Shown here piece after piece: positions 1 through 12,049 of a stretch of 64,000 bases of DNA. A program made the position numbers and the translations under genes. Source of the stretch: Chamaecyparis obtusa (Eukaryota; Streptophyta; Pinopsida; Cupressales; Cupressaceae); assembly GCA_027943335.1 (NCBI GenBank), contig BSBK01006429.1, forward strand, positions 906,642 through 970,641. Reading direction: 5' to 3'. A model generated the notes under the pieces. That model worked only from the letters and a program-made list of their open reading frames with translations. It ran no database searches and was not told the origin of the DNA. Each line of letters starts with the position of its first letter. Position 1 is the stretch's first letter.

Positions 1-387
1 TTTATGTTCGGGTTTCAAAAGTTATTTTGAGCCGACTTTGATGTAATAAATTGAAAAATAAAATAATTCTAAGTTTGGTCGGCCCTTAGGGCTAAATTTC
101 TGGAACCTTCTCGGGAGGTGGAAATTGCCTATATAAGGAAGGCTGTATTATTGTCTTAGGCAGTTCAGAATAGTTCTGGGTAGTAGATCTGGGTATTGAT
201 TTGAGGCTTTGTCCTACTGAATATTGTAAGGAATGCCCATGTGGCTTTGCATATTGTAATTCTGAAAGTTTGTAATTCCACATTTGTGGAGATAATAAGA
301 AGCCAATTTTCTGTTCTTGCATATTATTGTTGTTGTTTCTCTATTTCTGTTATGTGTTTGTGGTATTAAGGGGAGCACCCTTCATCA
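1..387 (+). repeat. 5' LTR of element A (3' part only)
   Basis: This matches 5514-5900 at a constant offset of 5513 with no gaps. It contains a TATATAA box at 130-136 and ends in TTCATCA at 381-387, two bases before the PBS. Mismatches with the 3' copy are clustered near 176-179, plus single changes at about 11, 22, 191 and 218. Confidence 0.95.
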
Positions 388-389
388 AG

Positions 390-401
390 TGGTATCAGAG
401 C
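390..401 (+). other. Primer binding site, initiator tRNA-Met type (element A)
   Basis: TGGTATCAGAGC matches the 12-base site complementary to the 3' end of plant initiator tRNA-Met. It lies two bases after the LTR end, as expected for first-strand priming. Confidence 0.93.
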
Positions 402-2252
402 GGGAGTTCTTGAGTGTGTAAACAGATCGCCGACTGTGAGGCAATTTGCACCAGGACTATGGTTAGGGTTTCAGTGCGCATCACAAAAATGCCTCCATGA
501 AGAGAACGTGGCAGAAGAGCTGGTGCTGTAACACCTGAGGTTAGAGAGCTGCAGAGACAAGTGCGAGCATTGCAAGAAGAGATTCGCAGAGGAATGAATC
601 TTAATATCAGAGATGAAAGCGAGGATGAAGCTGAAGAAGAATATCAAGAAGGAGAAGCTGAAATTGTGAACCAGGAGGAAGAAAGACTTTTTCGAGCAAT
701 TTTCAAGATTGGGAAAAGACCTAAGATTGAGGTTCCTACATTTTCTGGAAATCTTAACCCAGAGGAATTGATCGACTGGATCAATGAATGTGAGGAATAT
801 TTTGAGTACGAAGATGTTGAGGATCCTGATAGGGTCAAATTTGCGAAGGCCAGACTGAAAGGTCATGCGAAGATCTGGTGGCAAGAAATTCAATTGGAGT
901 GAAATAGAAGAGGGAAAGATAAAATCACAAGATGGGATCGGATGGTGGATAAATTGAAGCGACAGTTCATTCCTGTTGATTATGAGCTTGACCTACTAAA
1001 GAAAATGCAAAGTTTGAAGCAAGTAGGAATATCTGTTTAGGAGTATACAGAGGAGTTCTATCGACTCCTCATTAGAACAGGCCATGCAGAAGCTGATAAG
1101 GAGAAAGTTGCCCGATACCTTAATGGGTTAAGGCCAAGCATTCAGGAGGAGCTGAATCTGGTTCGAATGAACAGTATTGAAGAGGCATACCAGTTTGCCC
1201 TAAAAGTAGAGGAAAAGCTGAACAAGAAGTTTGAGAGCAGACAAAATGGAAGAGGTCGCGGTGGACGATCTGGTGGACGGTCATATGGTGGCCGAAATAA
1301 AGATTCGAAAAAGAAGGATGAGGCCAGTAGTAGTCAGAATCAGTGAGGAAATAATTCCAATCACTTCTAGGATCAGAATAATAGAGATCAGAGAGGAAGA
1401 GGAAGAGGACAAGGATCTGGAAGAGGTGGCTTCCGTGGAACATGTTTTCACTGTGGAGAAGAAGGTCATAGGGCATTTGAATGTCCTCAGCGCCAAGGTA
1501 GAATAGACAGGAGAAATGAAGGCCAGGCCAGAGTTGCACATGTCGATGAAGATGCTAGATCATCAAATTCTGAAGATGCTAAAAGAGGAGAAACGCTAAT
1601 TAACAGAAGAGTCTTGCTAAGTGGTGAGAATGAACTTGAACAAAGGAGGAGCCTGTTTCACACTAGATGCAAGTGTGAGGGTAAATGCTGTGATGTGATT
1701 ATTGATAGTGGAAGCATTGACAATTTGGTGTCAGAAGAGATGGTGACAAAGTTGAAACTCAAGAGACAGAAACACCCACATCCATATCGGATTGCCTGGG
1801 TACAGGATGACCACAAGGTCATGGTCAATGAACAGTGCCTGGTAATGTTCAAGATCGGCGGGTACCAAGATGAGGTACTATGTGATATCATCTCTATGGA
1901 TGCATGTCATATGTTATTGGGTAGACCGTGGTAGTTTGATAGATGTGCTGTACACGATGGTCGTGTGAATACCTATTCCCTGACAAAGGATGGAGTGTGA
2001 CATAAGCTAAAGCCATTGAAGGAGACTGAAGAAAAGGTATGTGGTAATGCAAGAATAACATTTGTTGATGGAAGAAAATTTTTAGATGGTATGAGGCATG
2101 AGCATGTGTGTTTTTCTTTAATTCCAAAAGTTGGTAAAGAAGAAGTAGAGGATGTACCTGTAGAGGTTGCCGATTTGTTGAATGAGTTTCAGGATATTGT
2201 ATCTGATAATGTACCTGATGGATTACCACCGGTAAGGAAGATTAGTCATTAG

Positions 2253-3869
2253 ATGGATTTGATTCTAGGAGCCAGTTTGCCAAACAAGGCAGCACATAGA
2301 ATGACACCAGCAGAAAGTGAAGAGTTGAACAGACAAGTACATGAGTTATTGCAGAAGGGGTTGATTCGAGAGAGTCTGAGTCCCTGTGCTGTACCAGTGG
2401 TATTAGAACCAAAGAAGAATGGAGAATGGAGGATGTGTACAGATTCTAAAGCAATAAACAAGATCACAATCAAGTATAGGTTTCCATTGCCACGAATGGA
2501 TGATATTATGGACTGTTTGAGTGGAGCTGTGTATTTCTCAAAGATAGATCTGAAGAGTAGATATCACCAGATTCGGATCAGAGAAGGAGATGAATGGAAG
2601 ACTTCCTTCAAGACAAAGGAAGGACTATATGAGTGGTTAGTCATGCCTTTTGGGCTAACCAATGCACCGAGCACTTTCATGCGGCTCATGAATGAGGTTC
2701 TGAAAGAATTTCTGGGTAAGTTTGTCATTGTTTACCTAGATGATATTTTGATCTTTAGCAAGACATTGGATGAGCATATGATGCATATTCGTATGGTATT
2801 TGAGAAGTTGAGAGAAGAGAAATTGTTGATTAATTTAAAGAAGTGCAGTTTTGTGAAGAAAGAGTTAGTGTATTTGGGATTTGTAGTTTCAGCAGAAGGT
2901 CTAAAAATGGACCCAGAGAAGGTACAGGCTATCCTTGAATGGCCTACCCCAAGGAGTGCTACCGAGGTAAGATCTTTTCATGGTCTAGCTAGATTTTACA
3001 AAAAGTTTATCAGAAATTTTAGCAGTATTTGTGGACCCTTGACTGAAACAATGAGAGGGGATAGAAAAGAGTTTAAGTGGACTAATGGGGTAGAAAAGAG
3101 TTTTCAATTGTTGAAACAAAAAGTTATAGAACAACCTGTTTTAGCACTTCCAGATTTTAATAAGGTGTTTCAAGTAGATTGTGATGCTAGTGGTACTGCA
3201 ATAGGAGCTGTTATGAGCCAAGAAGGTAAACCTGTTGCTTATTTCAGTGAGAAGTTAAATGATGCCAAGAGGAAATATTCTATTTATGATCAGGAATTTT
3301 ATGCTATAGTTCAGGCATTAAAGAAGTGGAGACATTATCTACTTCCTAAGGAGTTTGTTTTGTATACTGATCATCAAGCTTTGCAATATTTGAATAGTCA
3401 AGGAAAAATGAATCAAAGGCATTTGAAATGGGTTGAGTTTTTGCAGAGTTATACATTTGTTTTGAAACACAGGAGTGGAAAGTCTAATAGGGTTGTAGAT
3501 GCTCTTAGCAGAAGGCAATTATTGCTGACAAAAATGCAGATTGAAGTGGTTGGGTTCAAGGAACTCAAGAATTTGTATCCAGAGGATCTTGATTTTGGTG
3601 AAGCTTGGAAAGCTTGTACAGAACCTGTTACTCTAGACAGGACGAAATGGTTGGATTTCATCATCCAGGATGATATGCTATTCAGAGGGAGTCAGTTGTG
3701 CATTCCACAAAGTTCTATGAGGGAGAATCTCATCAAGGAGAAGCATAGCGGAGGATTGGCTGGACATTTTGGTCGTGATAAGACCCTTGCTTTGGTTGGT
3801 GAGAATTATTATTGGCTACAATTGCAGCAAGATGTAAAGAAGTTTGTACAGAGTTGTAGAGTATGTTAG
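2253..3869 (+). pseudogene. Open reverse transcriptase-RNase H-integrase zinc-finger segment of A
   Basis: The longest uninterrupted stretch in the window (538 codons). It holds the whole reverse transcriptase: palm motifs KIDLKSRYHQIRI and MPFGLTNAP, and the YLDD active site. RNase H follows with DCDAS and YTDHQAL, and then the integrase HHCC finger, ending at a TAG where related proteins have Gln. It is bounded by in-frame stops at 2250 and 3867, and it is an internal piece of the polyprotein rather than a gene of its own. Confidence 0.9.
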
Positions 3870-4997
3870 ATGGCGAAAGGAGTGAAGCAGAATACAGGGT
3901 TGTATCAGCCATTACCTATACCAGAGAAGCCTTGGGAGGATATCAGTATGGACTTTGTTCTTGGTTTACCAAGGACTCAGCGGGGACATGATTCAATTTT
4001 TGTGGTAGTTGACAGATTTTCAAAGATGGCACATTTTATTCCCTACAAGAAGACTAATGATGATGTTCATGTAGCAGAATTGTTTTTCAGAGAAGTAGTG
4101 AGACTTCATGGTTTGCCAAAGACCATAGTTTCAGATCGAGACACTAAGTTTGTTGGATATTTTTGGCGTACATTGTGGAAGAAGTTGAAGACAAATTTGA
4201 AGTTCAGTAAATCACATCATCCACAGACTGATGGACAGATAGAGGTGGTGAATAGGAGTTTGGGAAATTTGCTGAGATGTTTGGTTGGAGATAAGCCAAC
4301 AGGATGGGATTTGATTTTACCACAGGCGGAATTTGCATACAATAATTCTGTCAACAGGAGCACTGGTAAATCACCATTTCAGATTGTATATGGAAGTAGT
4401 CCAAGAAATGCATCTGAATTGAGAAAGATAGATAAAGGAGAAATAAGTAGTGCTGAAGCTGAGGATTTTGCAGAACACTTGAAGAACATCCATGAGGAGG
4501 TGAGGAAGCATATTACCAAGATGAACGCACAGTATAAGGCTAAGGCAGATGAGAAAAGGAGGTATAAAGAATTTTAGGTTGGTGATGAAGTCATGGTTCA
4601 TTTGTAGAAGGAGCGGTTTCCAGTTGGTACATATAACAAGCTAAAAATGAAGAAGTTCGGACCATGTAGGATACTGAAGAAACATGATTCAAGAAATGCA
4701 TATGAGGTAGAATTGCCTAGTGAGCTGAATATTTCACCAGTGTTTAACATTTCAGATTTGACAGAGTATCACGAAAGAGGTGTTGAGGATGAGGTTGCAA
4801 CAGCACAGTGGAGTATTCCAGTAACCAGTTCAGATATCAAGGAGATTGAAGACATACTGGACAGTCGTGTTGGCAGAAGCACAAGGAACAGGACATATGA
4901 AGAATATCTGGTCAAGTGGAAAGGATGACCTGTTGAAGATTCATCATGGCTGACAAAGGAGGAGGTTAGCCATCTTGGTTTTCCTCTGCACACCTGA
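3870..4997 (+). pseudogene. Integrase core and chromodomain of A
   Basis: The integrase catalytic core runs from about 3900 with Asp in SMDF, Asp in VSDRD and Glu in GQIEVVN, all intact. The GPY-like C-terminal region around 4580-4760 carries stops at 4575 and 4605. The chromodomain lies at about 4840-4980 (EIEDILDSR, then YLVKWKG followed by a TGA where Trp is expected, then VEDSSW). In chromoviruses this domain is thought to guide integration to marked chromatin. The natural stop is TGA 4995-4997, 38 bases before the 3' LTR. Confidence 0.9.
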
Positions 4998-5035
4998 GAC
5001 GTGACAGGGTCACTTCTCAAATTACCCTGGGTGTC

Positions 5036-5900
5036 TGATGCAAGAGCATCCTGGGTGTAAGAGCAATCTTGCATCACCCAAAAAAAAAAATATTTCTGCT
5101 TTTGAGTTCAATAAGGGCTATCCTGTGCAGAGCTGCTATTTATGGAAAGTTACTATTTTTGATAATTTTCGTATGTGCTCAGAATGATATGATTTCTTTC
5201 TTGGAGGTTCATTTTGGTCATATAAGTTTGCCAGTAAAGTTTCATTGCCAGATCAAGTGTATATTGGAAGATATTGAAGATTTTCGGTATTGGCAACAGG
5301 GTACAAAAACTTTGAACTCAGTTTTGAAGGCTTTAGAGGCCCCGGATGAGGTCAAAAATTTGGGTGACGAGCACCTACGTTGGTCAAGCCTGTAGAGCGC
5401 TTCGTGGCATTTTCGAAATGGGGTTATAATAGTCAATCGGGTCAACTGGTGATGACTTATGGTCTCCGGAAGTCGGGTCACCTGAAATGGCAAAAAATAA
5501 TTTTCTTTCAAAATTTATGTTCGAGTTTCAAAAGCTATTTTGAGCCGACTTTGATGTAATAAATTGAAAAATAAAATAATTCTAAGTTTGGTCGGCCCTT
5601 AGGGCTAAATTTCTGGAACCTTCTCGGGAGGTGGAAATTGCCTATATAAGGAAGGCTGTATTATTGTCTTAGGCAGTTCAGAATATTTTTGGGTAGTAGA
5701 TCTAGGTATTGATTTGAGGCTTTGTCCTACAGAATATTGTAAGGAATGCCCATGTGGCTTTGCATATTGTAATTCTGAAAGTTTGTAATTCCACATTTGT
5801 GGAGATAATAAGAAGCCAATTTTCTGTTCTTGCATATTATTGTTGTTGTTTCTCTATTTCTGTTATGTGTTTGTGGTATTAAGGGGAGCACCCTTCATCA
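5036..5900 (+). repeat. 3' LTR of element A (865 bp)
   Basis: The 3' boundary at 5900 (TTCATCA) is fixed by alignment with the 5' copy. The 5' boundary at 5036 is inferred: TGATGCAAG mirrors the terminal CTTCATCA, and minus-strand element D starts its LTR with a similar TGAGGCAAGA after a similar GGTATC. TGATGCAAGA at 5036-5045 is the reverse complement of TCTTGCATCA at 5067-5076, so the first 41 bases could form a hairpin. CTGGGTGT is repeated at 5027 and 5051. A TATATAA box is at 5643-5649. I see no good polypurine tract next to 5036, so the start is less certain than the end. Confidence 0.82.
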
Positions 5901-8777
5901 CATATTCCTCCTATCTTCCAACTCCACTCGCTTTACATAAAACCGCATCCTCCATTTTTCTCTTCCATCTTCCTTTCCCTATCATCATCTTTGAGCATAT
6001 AATTTTGAATCATTGGCATATCATGGTTTATCCTTTCAAGGAGCATTATCTAAAAGCTTGCCTTCTTCCAAAAATTATAAAATTTATAAAAAAAAAAAAA
6101 AAAAAAGAAGAAAAAAATGAAAAAATTGAAAATGTGCCTTGGTGAAAACTTGGAAATAGGCACCTTGGTAGCAAAAGTAAAGAGAAATAAATTCATCCTA
6201 TGGTGAAAACCACTCCCTTGTGGCACCTTGGATAAGTACCATGATGAAAACCTGGCAATCAGGCATCATGTGTAGTTCTTCTACATATCTCATCCATCCC
6301 GCCTTCTCTCTTTGATCTTGACAAGGTTGATGTATACATGAAAATTTGGCTATCTTGTGAGCTATCTTACAATGATCTTGCTTTCGTTCCCTTAATGTTT
6401 AGCCTTCATATTTATTCTCCTCCATTCATTCTAGTCTTTCGCTATCATTTTCACTTTTGGTCTTGATCTAATCTAATATCTAAAAAAGAGTAAATACGAT
6501 GCTATGAAGCCTCTTGACATGTCTACTCCTTTGGACTGCATCCTTTCCTTCTTTTGCATTATGCTTTTGAGGCTTATCCTATGCTAGTCTTTCATTGCTT
6601 TTCCAAATGTGCTTTACATGACAATTTTTTTCCCTAGCTTGGGTACTCTTGAGGAGTTTGACCTTGAGGATTTCTTCCCTCCGTTCGCTTTCATTCTCCT
6701 TTCCTCCATCTCATTCACCAGCTTGCTAATCCCTCTTGTTCTCCACCTTGCTAGACTTTGGGACTACACAATGTGATCTTGCTTGGAAGTTTGATGCTCA
6801 TTCTGTGTGGGGGCATCCTTTGTACATATTTATTGATCCTGAAAAAATACTAAAAAAATTCATATATGATGCTGAAAAAATTTTAAAAATCAAAAAATGT
6901 CCTGAAAAAATTATCATCTTAGTGAAAACCTAGCAATAGGAACTTTGATGTATCTCAAAAAAATTATATATTCCAAAAATACCAAAAAAATCAAAAATAA
7001 AAAAAATAAAAAAAAAATAGAAAAAGTGCCTTGGTGAAAACCTGGAAATAGGCGCCGTGGTAGCAAAAATACAAAAAAATTATAAAGTCCTGAAAAAAAT
7101 TTTCCAAGTGGTGAAAACCTGGAAATAGGTGCTACTTGAGGCCTTTGCACCCCTATTTCTTAGCATGCATCCTCGACACTTAGCCTTTCTCCATCATACC
7201 TTGTCCTTGATGCCTTGGTTTGGAATTGGTCTTTGTCTTTGTCTAGGGGGCATCACTGTGTTAGCTTTGGTCTCTTGGATATGCTTGTCTTTAGGACACC
7301 TCACAAACGGTGTTTTTCAACACCAATTCAACTGTGTTTTTCAACACAACCCCCGACATCGAGTTTTTTTCAACACTTATCAGTTTGGTCTTATCCAGTT
7401 TGGTCATGTGATCTTACCTGCTAGCAAGCATTCGATCTTTATCCTCGGAACTCAGTATCAGTTTACACACTTAAAATTTTTAAACACAACACTTAATGCT
7501 TGAGATATGTCATGATCTTTTCTTTGTGTGCTGACTGATATTGATTTTTGTTGAGTGTCCTTGTCTAATAAGTCTCTCCATGATGCATCACTAGAAGACT
7601 TGGGGCATGGGGCATGTTTTTATTTGCTTTCTGCTTGTGGGTATTGTCTTGAACCTCTTCTGTGTCTCTTGTTGTCTCCTTGACACACTTAGGAGATTTA
7701 AGGCATCATCCTTGACTATTTTTTTCACAATCATTCTCATGGTCATCCCGGCGTTTATGCCTGGATGCGAGCATGGTTTTGCTAAATTAAATTGGGTAAG
7801 CTAACATTGCAGTCATCTTGACCTTTATGTCTTTTGATGCTCATGTTAGAATCTTTCCACATTCCAATCTGATATAAATCACATTCATATCTTCATAGTT
7901 GCATTTGTGACTAGTGTTGATTGTGTGATTGTCCGATGTTCGGTAATAATGGCCCAATGATGAAAATAAGTTCTTTTACATTCTCTAATGAATGATGGAC
8001 ACAAAAATCCTATGTTACCCTATTGCAAGTACACCTTTGCATTTTCATGTAGCTTGCATTATTTAGACTTCATGTTAAATTTGCACTTTTAGGCTGCATT
8101 ATGAGTTTGAGAGGGTTTCCTTCATCTTTCTTGTGAACTTTTAGTCAACTGTGGTCACATTTTGATCTTCATTTCCTTACCTTCTTTCGTGATCTCAATC
8201 AAAATTCCCTATCTTAAACAGTTGATTGATTTTGATGCATCCTCTTTCTTGAGGCAAATTCTCTTTCTTCTCTCTATTTCTTTCCATTTCTTCCAAACTT
8301 CTATCTTCCATTCACTTTCACCCCACTTCTTTTCTTCTAATTCAACCTTGGGGCATAATCTTTCTTGCTGATCTACCTTGGTTCTGTGATTTTTTTTATC
8401 TTTCATCTTATGTCAAGAACCTTATGTTTAGTTCAATTTGATCAAATTTATCAATTTATTATTTCTCCTCTATCTCATTTTGATTTCGATCATGAGGGGG
8501 TAGTACCTACCAAACTTCATTGCTTGATTCAACTTTATCAAATTTATCGATTGCTTCTCTTGGGGAAACCTTGCTTGAGATTCTTATCTCTTATTTGAGA
8601 CTTGACAATTACCTATTCACAGGTGTTGACCTTATCTTTTTCAGTCTGCTTATCTATGTCCCGATGTGTTCCCATCTGTCGAACACACATCTGGGTTGTT
8701 TTGTGATCCCAAATCAATCTCACACTTCAATTCCATTCTTTGACTACATGTGATCCCAAGTCGACCTCACATTAGTC
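5901..8777 (+). other. 3' internal, non-coding part of an older LTR element
   Basis: No credible coding sequence is present. The region leads into a polypurine tract and LTR at 8778/8791, so it is probably the untranslated 3' interior of that element, disrupted by insertion of A. It holds A-rich runs (6078-6100, 6990-7020) and repeated units built around GTGAAAACCTGG (see the separate entry). Open frames at 7129-7503 and 7607-7804 have no family resemblance or protein-like composition. Confidence 0.5.
6131..7140 (+). repeat. Dispersed GTGAAAACCTGG hairpin units
   Basis: A core resembling GTGAAAACCTGGAAATAGG recurs near 6141, 6241, 6921, 7031 and 7111, with a weaker form at 6202. Each core is flanked by arms that differ between copies but are complementary within a copy: GTGCCT/AGGCAC (6134-6139, 6158-6163), CATGATG/CATCATG (6240-6246, 6264-6270), CATC/GATG (6915-6918, 6947-6950), GTGCCT/AGGCGC (7026-7031, 7050-7055) and CAAGT/ACTTG (7105-7109, 7134-7138). 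This suggests an RNA stem-loop kept during repeat spread. Confidence 0.65.
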
Positions 8778-8790
8778 AAAGAGGGGCAAA
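8778..8790 (+). other. Polypurine tract before the LTR at 8791
   Basis: The purine-rich AAAGAGGGGCAAA lies directly before TGTATGCACC. This is the usual arrangement for plus-strand priming at a 3' LTR, so the element reads on the plus strand. Confidence 0.7.
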
Positions 8791-9724
8791 TGTATGCACC
8801 GTCAAATGGTCACCTAGACTTTGGGCCCTATTTACTCAATTTGTCAAATATCAATTTTCTGAATCAATGCTTTACAATATATTCAAATCAATTTCCTTGA
8901 TCAAATCATAACTATTTCAATCATTTCAATAATCTCCTAAAGTTTAATCATGTCATCAATAATTTTATTTAATTAAAAGAAATATTCTCTCTTAAATAAA
9001 TAAAATAACCTTATTTAATTGAAAGAAATATCTTTTAAATGAAATAAAATCTTTTTTAATTAAATGATTTTATCTTATTTAGAATAATATCTCTTTTAAT
9101 TAAATAATGTTATCTTATTTAATTAATAGAGAATCATTCTTTTAAATAAATAAAAAGTCCTCTTAAAGCTCTTTGTGATGAAAAAAGGGAAACAAATAAT
9201 TAAAATCCCTTTTCTCTCCACACTCTCTAAAAAATGAGCTTTATTTCCTCTTTTTGGATTTATCCCACATTGCTCTTAAGGATGCATTCTCTTCCACATT
9301 TTCCTATATAAGGAGCCCTCTCCTTCTCATTTTGAAGATCTGAGAATTTTCATATTATTGCTATACTGCAGGTTTGGAGAGCAATCTTGGAAGAAGCTTG
9401 TTGACAATATTTGGAGCTTGGATATTTGAGACTTCTTTCTTCTTGTCTTCTTCTCTCATGCCTTATGGAAATCCATAGTTTAGATTAATATTGCATTCAC
9501 ATAATAGTTTAAATTCATGTTTCCTTTCATAGATTAACATTGTATAAGCATTCATTTCAATAGAATAGTTTATTTCTTGCATTGGTATCATTTAGACTAG
9601 TTTCATTTGCATGCAATAACTTGATGATCATGGAGATTAGCATGCTTGCTATTCATCTTTGAATCTCTCGTTTATTGGTGTACTTGCATAGGCATAACTA
9701 GGTCAATCTGAGGGCCTCATATAC
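8791..9724 (+). repeat. 3' LTR of an unassigned LTR retrotransposon
   Basis: The start TGTATGCACC follows a polypurine tract, and homologous sequence recurs inverted at 12240-12436. TATATAA at 9305-9311 followed by AGGAGCCCTCTCC is a likely core promoter. The 3' end is tentative: CATATACA at 9717-9724 pairs loosely with the TGTATG start, but no second LTR in the window confirms it. No polymerase domains are seen, so the clade is unknown. Confidence 0.6.
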
Positions 9725-12049
9725 AAACCCCTACACTCCACAAATAGAGAGCTGTGAATCACTTTTTGAGACCTCATTCTTGAGTGTTCTTCAATGTAAT
9801 GATTCATAGAAGTGTGACTACTTTCTAGCACACAAGGTGTACCTTCCTCACAAGGATTAGCCTCAACCTCTAGTTGACTCCTAGGGGACTGATCAAAGAG
9901 GGGTTCCTTTTCCTTACATTGTTGATGTGTTCTAACTAGTGGTAACTGATTAAAGATAACTGGGGGTCTTTTCCCTTGATTCACTTGGTATCTTGTAGTA
10001 ACTGACATGAAAGAAAGAGATTCTAAGTGATGGGTCAATCTCTCAAAGTGTCAATTCCAACCTAGGATAATTGAGATTCTCTATTGTCCAAAGAGAAACT
10101 GAAAAAGATAGAAAAAAAAAAGGCACCACCAACATTGTCAAAGAGGTGCTTCAAATCAAAGGGTGAATACCCTTGCACTTTTGAATCAGGAGGTTGGACT
10201 TAGCCAAAACTCAAATCAAAATTGAGATATATGAAAATGATTTAGACAATAGTAGGATCAGAATTCTCCAAGGGTGTAATCAACAATTCTAAAGATAAAC
10301 TTTTCACTAGGAATATCTTTCTGACTCGACAAATTATTTTCAAGGTAACCTTATAAATCAATTGAAATGATCCCTAGAAGGCTAAAATCAGAAATTTGCA
10401 GTCAAAACAAGTCTCTAATAGCAAGATAGATAACCTACTCAAAGGTCAAGTCATACAAAAAGGCAACTTAATGACTAAAACTAAGAATATTGCTGAAAAC
10501 TTCCAGGCGATAGACCCCAGGCAAACCAGGCGATATACTTGTAACTAGGTGATGCTTTGTCCTTTATCAGGTGACAGACCTGACAACAGCCAAGTAATAA
10601 ACACTAGGCAAGTTAGGTGATACAATTCAGAATGATATATCACATGATATTTCTCTTAAGTGCAGGCGATACTGATGTTGATCTTGACCAGTTTGTGCAA
10701 ATTTTGAGTTTTGAAGGTCTGATTTCAAGTTTTCAAATCTGAGGGTGAAAATGTCTAATTTCAATCACAAATTTAACAGCATTTGGATAGGTTTGCAAAT
10801 AGTAGGGGATCAAACATGTCTTCAAACACTTGAAACAAGGGCAAAAGCAACCTTGCCAAGACAAACACTTGTGATATCAAAAATAAAATTGCACCCTACG
10901 GAAGCTACCGATTGTTTGTATGTTGAGAACATTTACACTAGTATCACATAATCTAAAACACTTCAAGCAATTTCTACCTACAAGACAAGGCTCAATACTT
11001 ACCAACTTAGCCCACAACTTGATGTCCCCTTGCCTCACACCAAGTGGTTTCCCACAAGAGATATTGACTTTTTCATGGAAGTGTCAAATAATACAACCAA
11101 AGGGACACATATGGTGAGTATCTTGGGGTGGTCTGGGTTAGTCCACTTGGATCAATCCTTGCACTAAGAAGATAAGAAACTAAATAAAGGTGGCTTCTAA
11201 CCTATGGTTCTTAGTAAGGGCTTCCATTCATAACACCCCTCTTGCTCCTCATAGAAGACTCGGACCTCGCGGCCTCAAGAGTACCTTAAGCATTCTTGCT
11301 CAATGATTTCCCCATGGTCGCAATCCCATGAGCTACTCACATCAAGGGAAGACAAGTGTTATGTCTACCAAGGTTTTGTGTCCTCGATAGCCTTGAGATT
11401 ATAGTGAGTCAGAATAGCTAGCAAAAAGCTTGTCCCCACTTGGGTCATTCCTCTTGATTGCTTAAGAGTAGGCCTGCTAAAGGATCCTAAACTAAACAAA
11501 GAATGGATGATTTTTGAGGTTCAAGGTTTTTGGTTCACCACAAGGGTGAAGAGCATACTCCCCTATCTCAAAAACTTCTTCCAAGCACACCAAGCAAATT
11601 CAATTACCCTCTTGCTTCCAAAATTCCAAGATGGGTCAAGATTTTCTGGTTCACCATAAGGGTGAAGAGCATACTTCTCCTACCACCTCAAAATTCTTTC
11701 CACAAGATGTTAAGATTCCTATGAAAATGAACAACTAGTAATTGCCACACTTGAAATGAAATAAAACACAAGCACTTGATATATTTTTTTTTTTGTTTTT
11801 ATACTTTTGGGCAGCCCTGCAAAAATAGTTAGTAGCCCTTTTAGCATGCACTATGGAAATTTCCTTCAAGAAAGAGCACCTACAAAACAACTTTTTAGAC
11901 CAACAAAAGGTTAGGAAAATCCAAAATCTAAATGAAAGTAATGCAAAAACTGATTAATCTAAGCTAAGAAATGCAGGTTAGATCTATCTAAATACAATAA
12001 AGTAAACCAGCAAACAAAAGTCAACTCCTATTTTCCTATTGGAGGATAT
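9725..12049. other. Unassigned repetitive DNA
   Basis: No gene is recognised. The minus-strand frame 9703-10038 overlaps the presumed LTR end and lacks a family signature. An AGGCGATA-type phrase recurs around 10505-10640. A segment of about 116 bases is tandemly duplicated near 11532 and 11648 (both contain GGTTCACCA followed by AAGGGTGAAGAGCATACT). Confidence 0.4.

Larger units (their letters stand above)
489..4997 (+). pseudogene. Gag-Pol polyprotein of chromovirus A, 12 in-frame stops
   Basis: One 1,503-codon frame encodes capsid/nucleocapsid, aspartic protease, reverse transcriptase, RNase H, integrase and a C-terminal chromodomain. Visible landmarks (residue numbers from ATG 489): Ty3 gag core around 83-160; CCHC knuckle CX2CX4HX4C at 319-332; protease DSG with Asp at 406; reverse transcriptase YLDD at 749-752; integrase HHCC near 1085-1126; integrase D, D and E motifs (SMDF, SDRD, GQIEVVN); then a chromodomain with VKWKG. 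ATG 489 is chosen because a basic MPP-RRE-type start follows, as in related gags. In-frame stops are TGA at 498, 900, 1344, 1998, 4926 and TAG at 1038, 1368, 1932, 2250, 3867, 4575, 4605. There is no TAA and no frameshift. Catalytic residues remain, but this copy cannot make a full polyprotein. Confidence 0.93.
1..5900 (+). mobile_element. Ty3/gypsy chromovirus A, 5' end beyond window
   Basis: LTR retrotransposon in the order partial 5' LTR, initiator-Met PBS, gag, protease, reverse transcriptase, RNase H, integrase, chromodomain, 3' LTR. The two LTRs align without gaps over the 387 bases visible on the left, with six mismatches by eye, so this is the youngest element in the window. The coding frame stays continuous from 489 to 4997 but contains 12 stops. 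The 5-bp target duplication cannot be tested because the left end lies outside the window. It sits in the 3' internal part of an older LTR element. Confidence 0.93.

Noticed and set aside
390..401. tRNA gene at the TGGTATCAGAGC sites
   Set aside because: These are primer binding sites of 12 bases; no cloverleaf surrounds them. No tRNA, rRNA or CRISPR array was seen in the window.
2249..2473. Minus-strand ORFs opposite the gag-pol regions of A, D and F
   Set aside because: They are antisense shadows of conserved retrotransposon coding sequence.
489..4997. Programmed stop read-through between gag and pol in element A
   Set aside because: Twelve stops spread over all domains cannot be read-through signals; they replace conserved Gln, Trp and Arg codons.
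7129..7804. Open frames of 65-124 codons after the hairpin repeats
   Set aside because: Hydrophobic, low-complexity translation with no motif and no neighbour support; likely chance in T-rich DNA.
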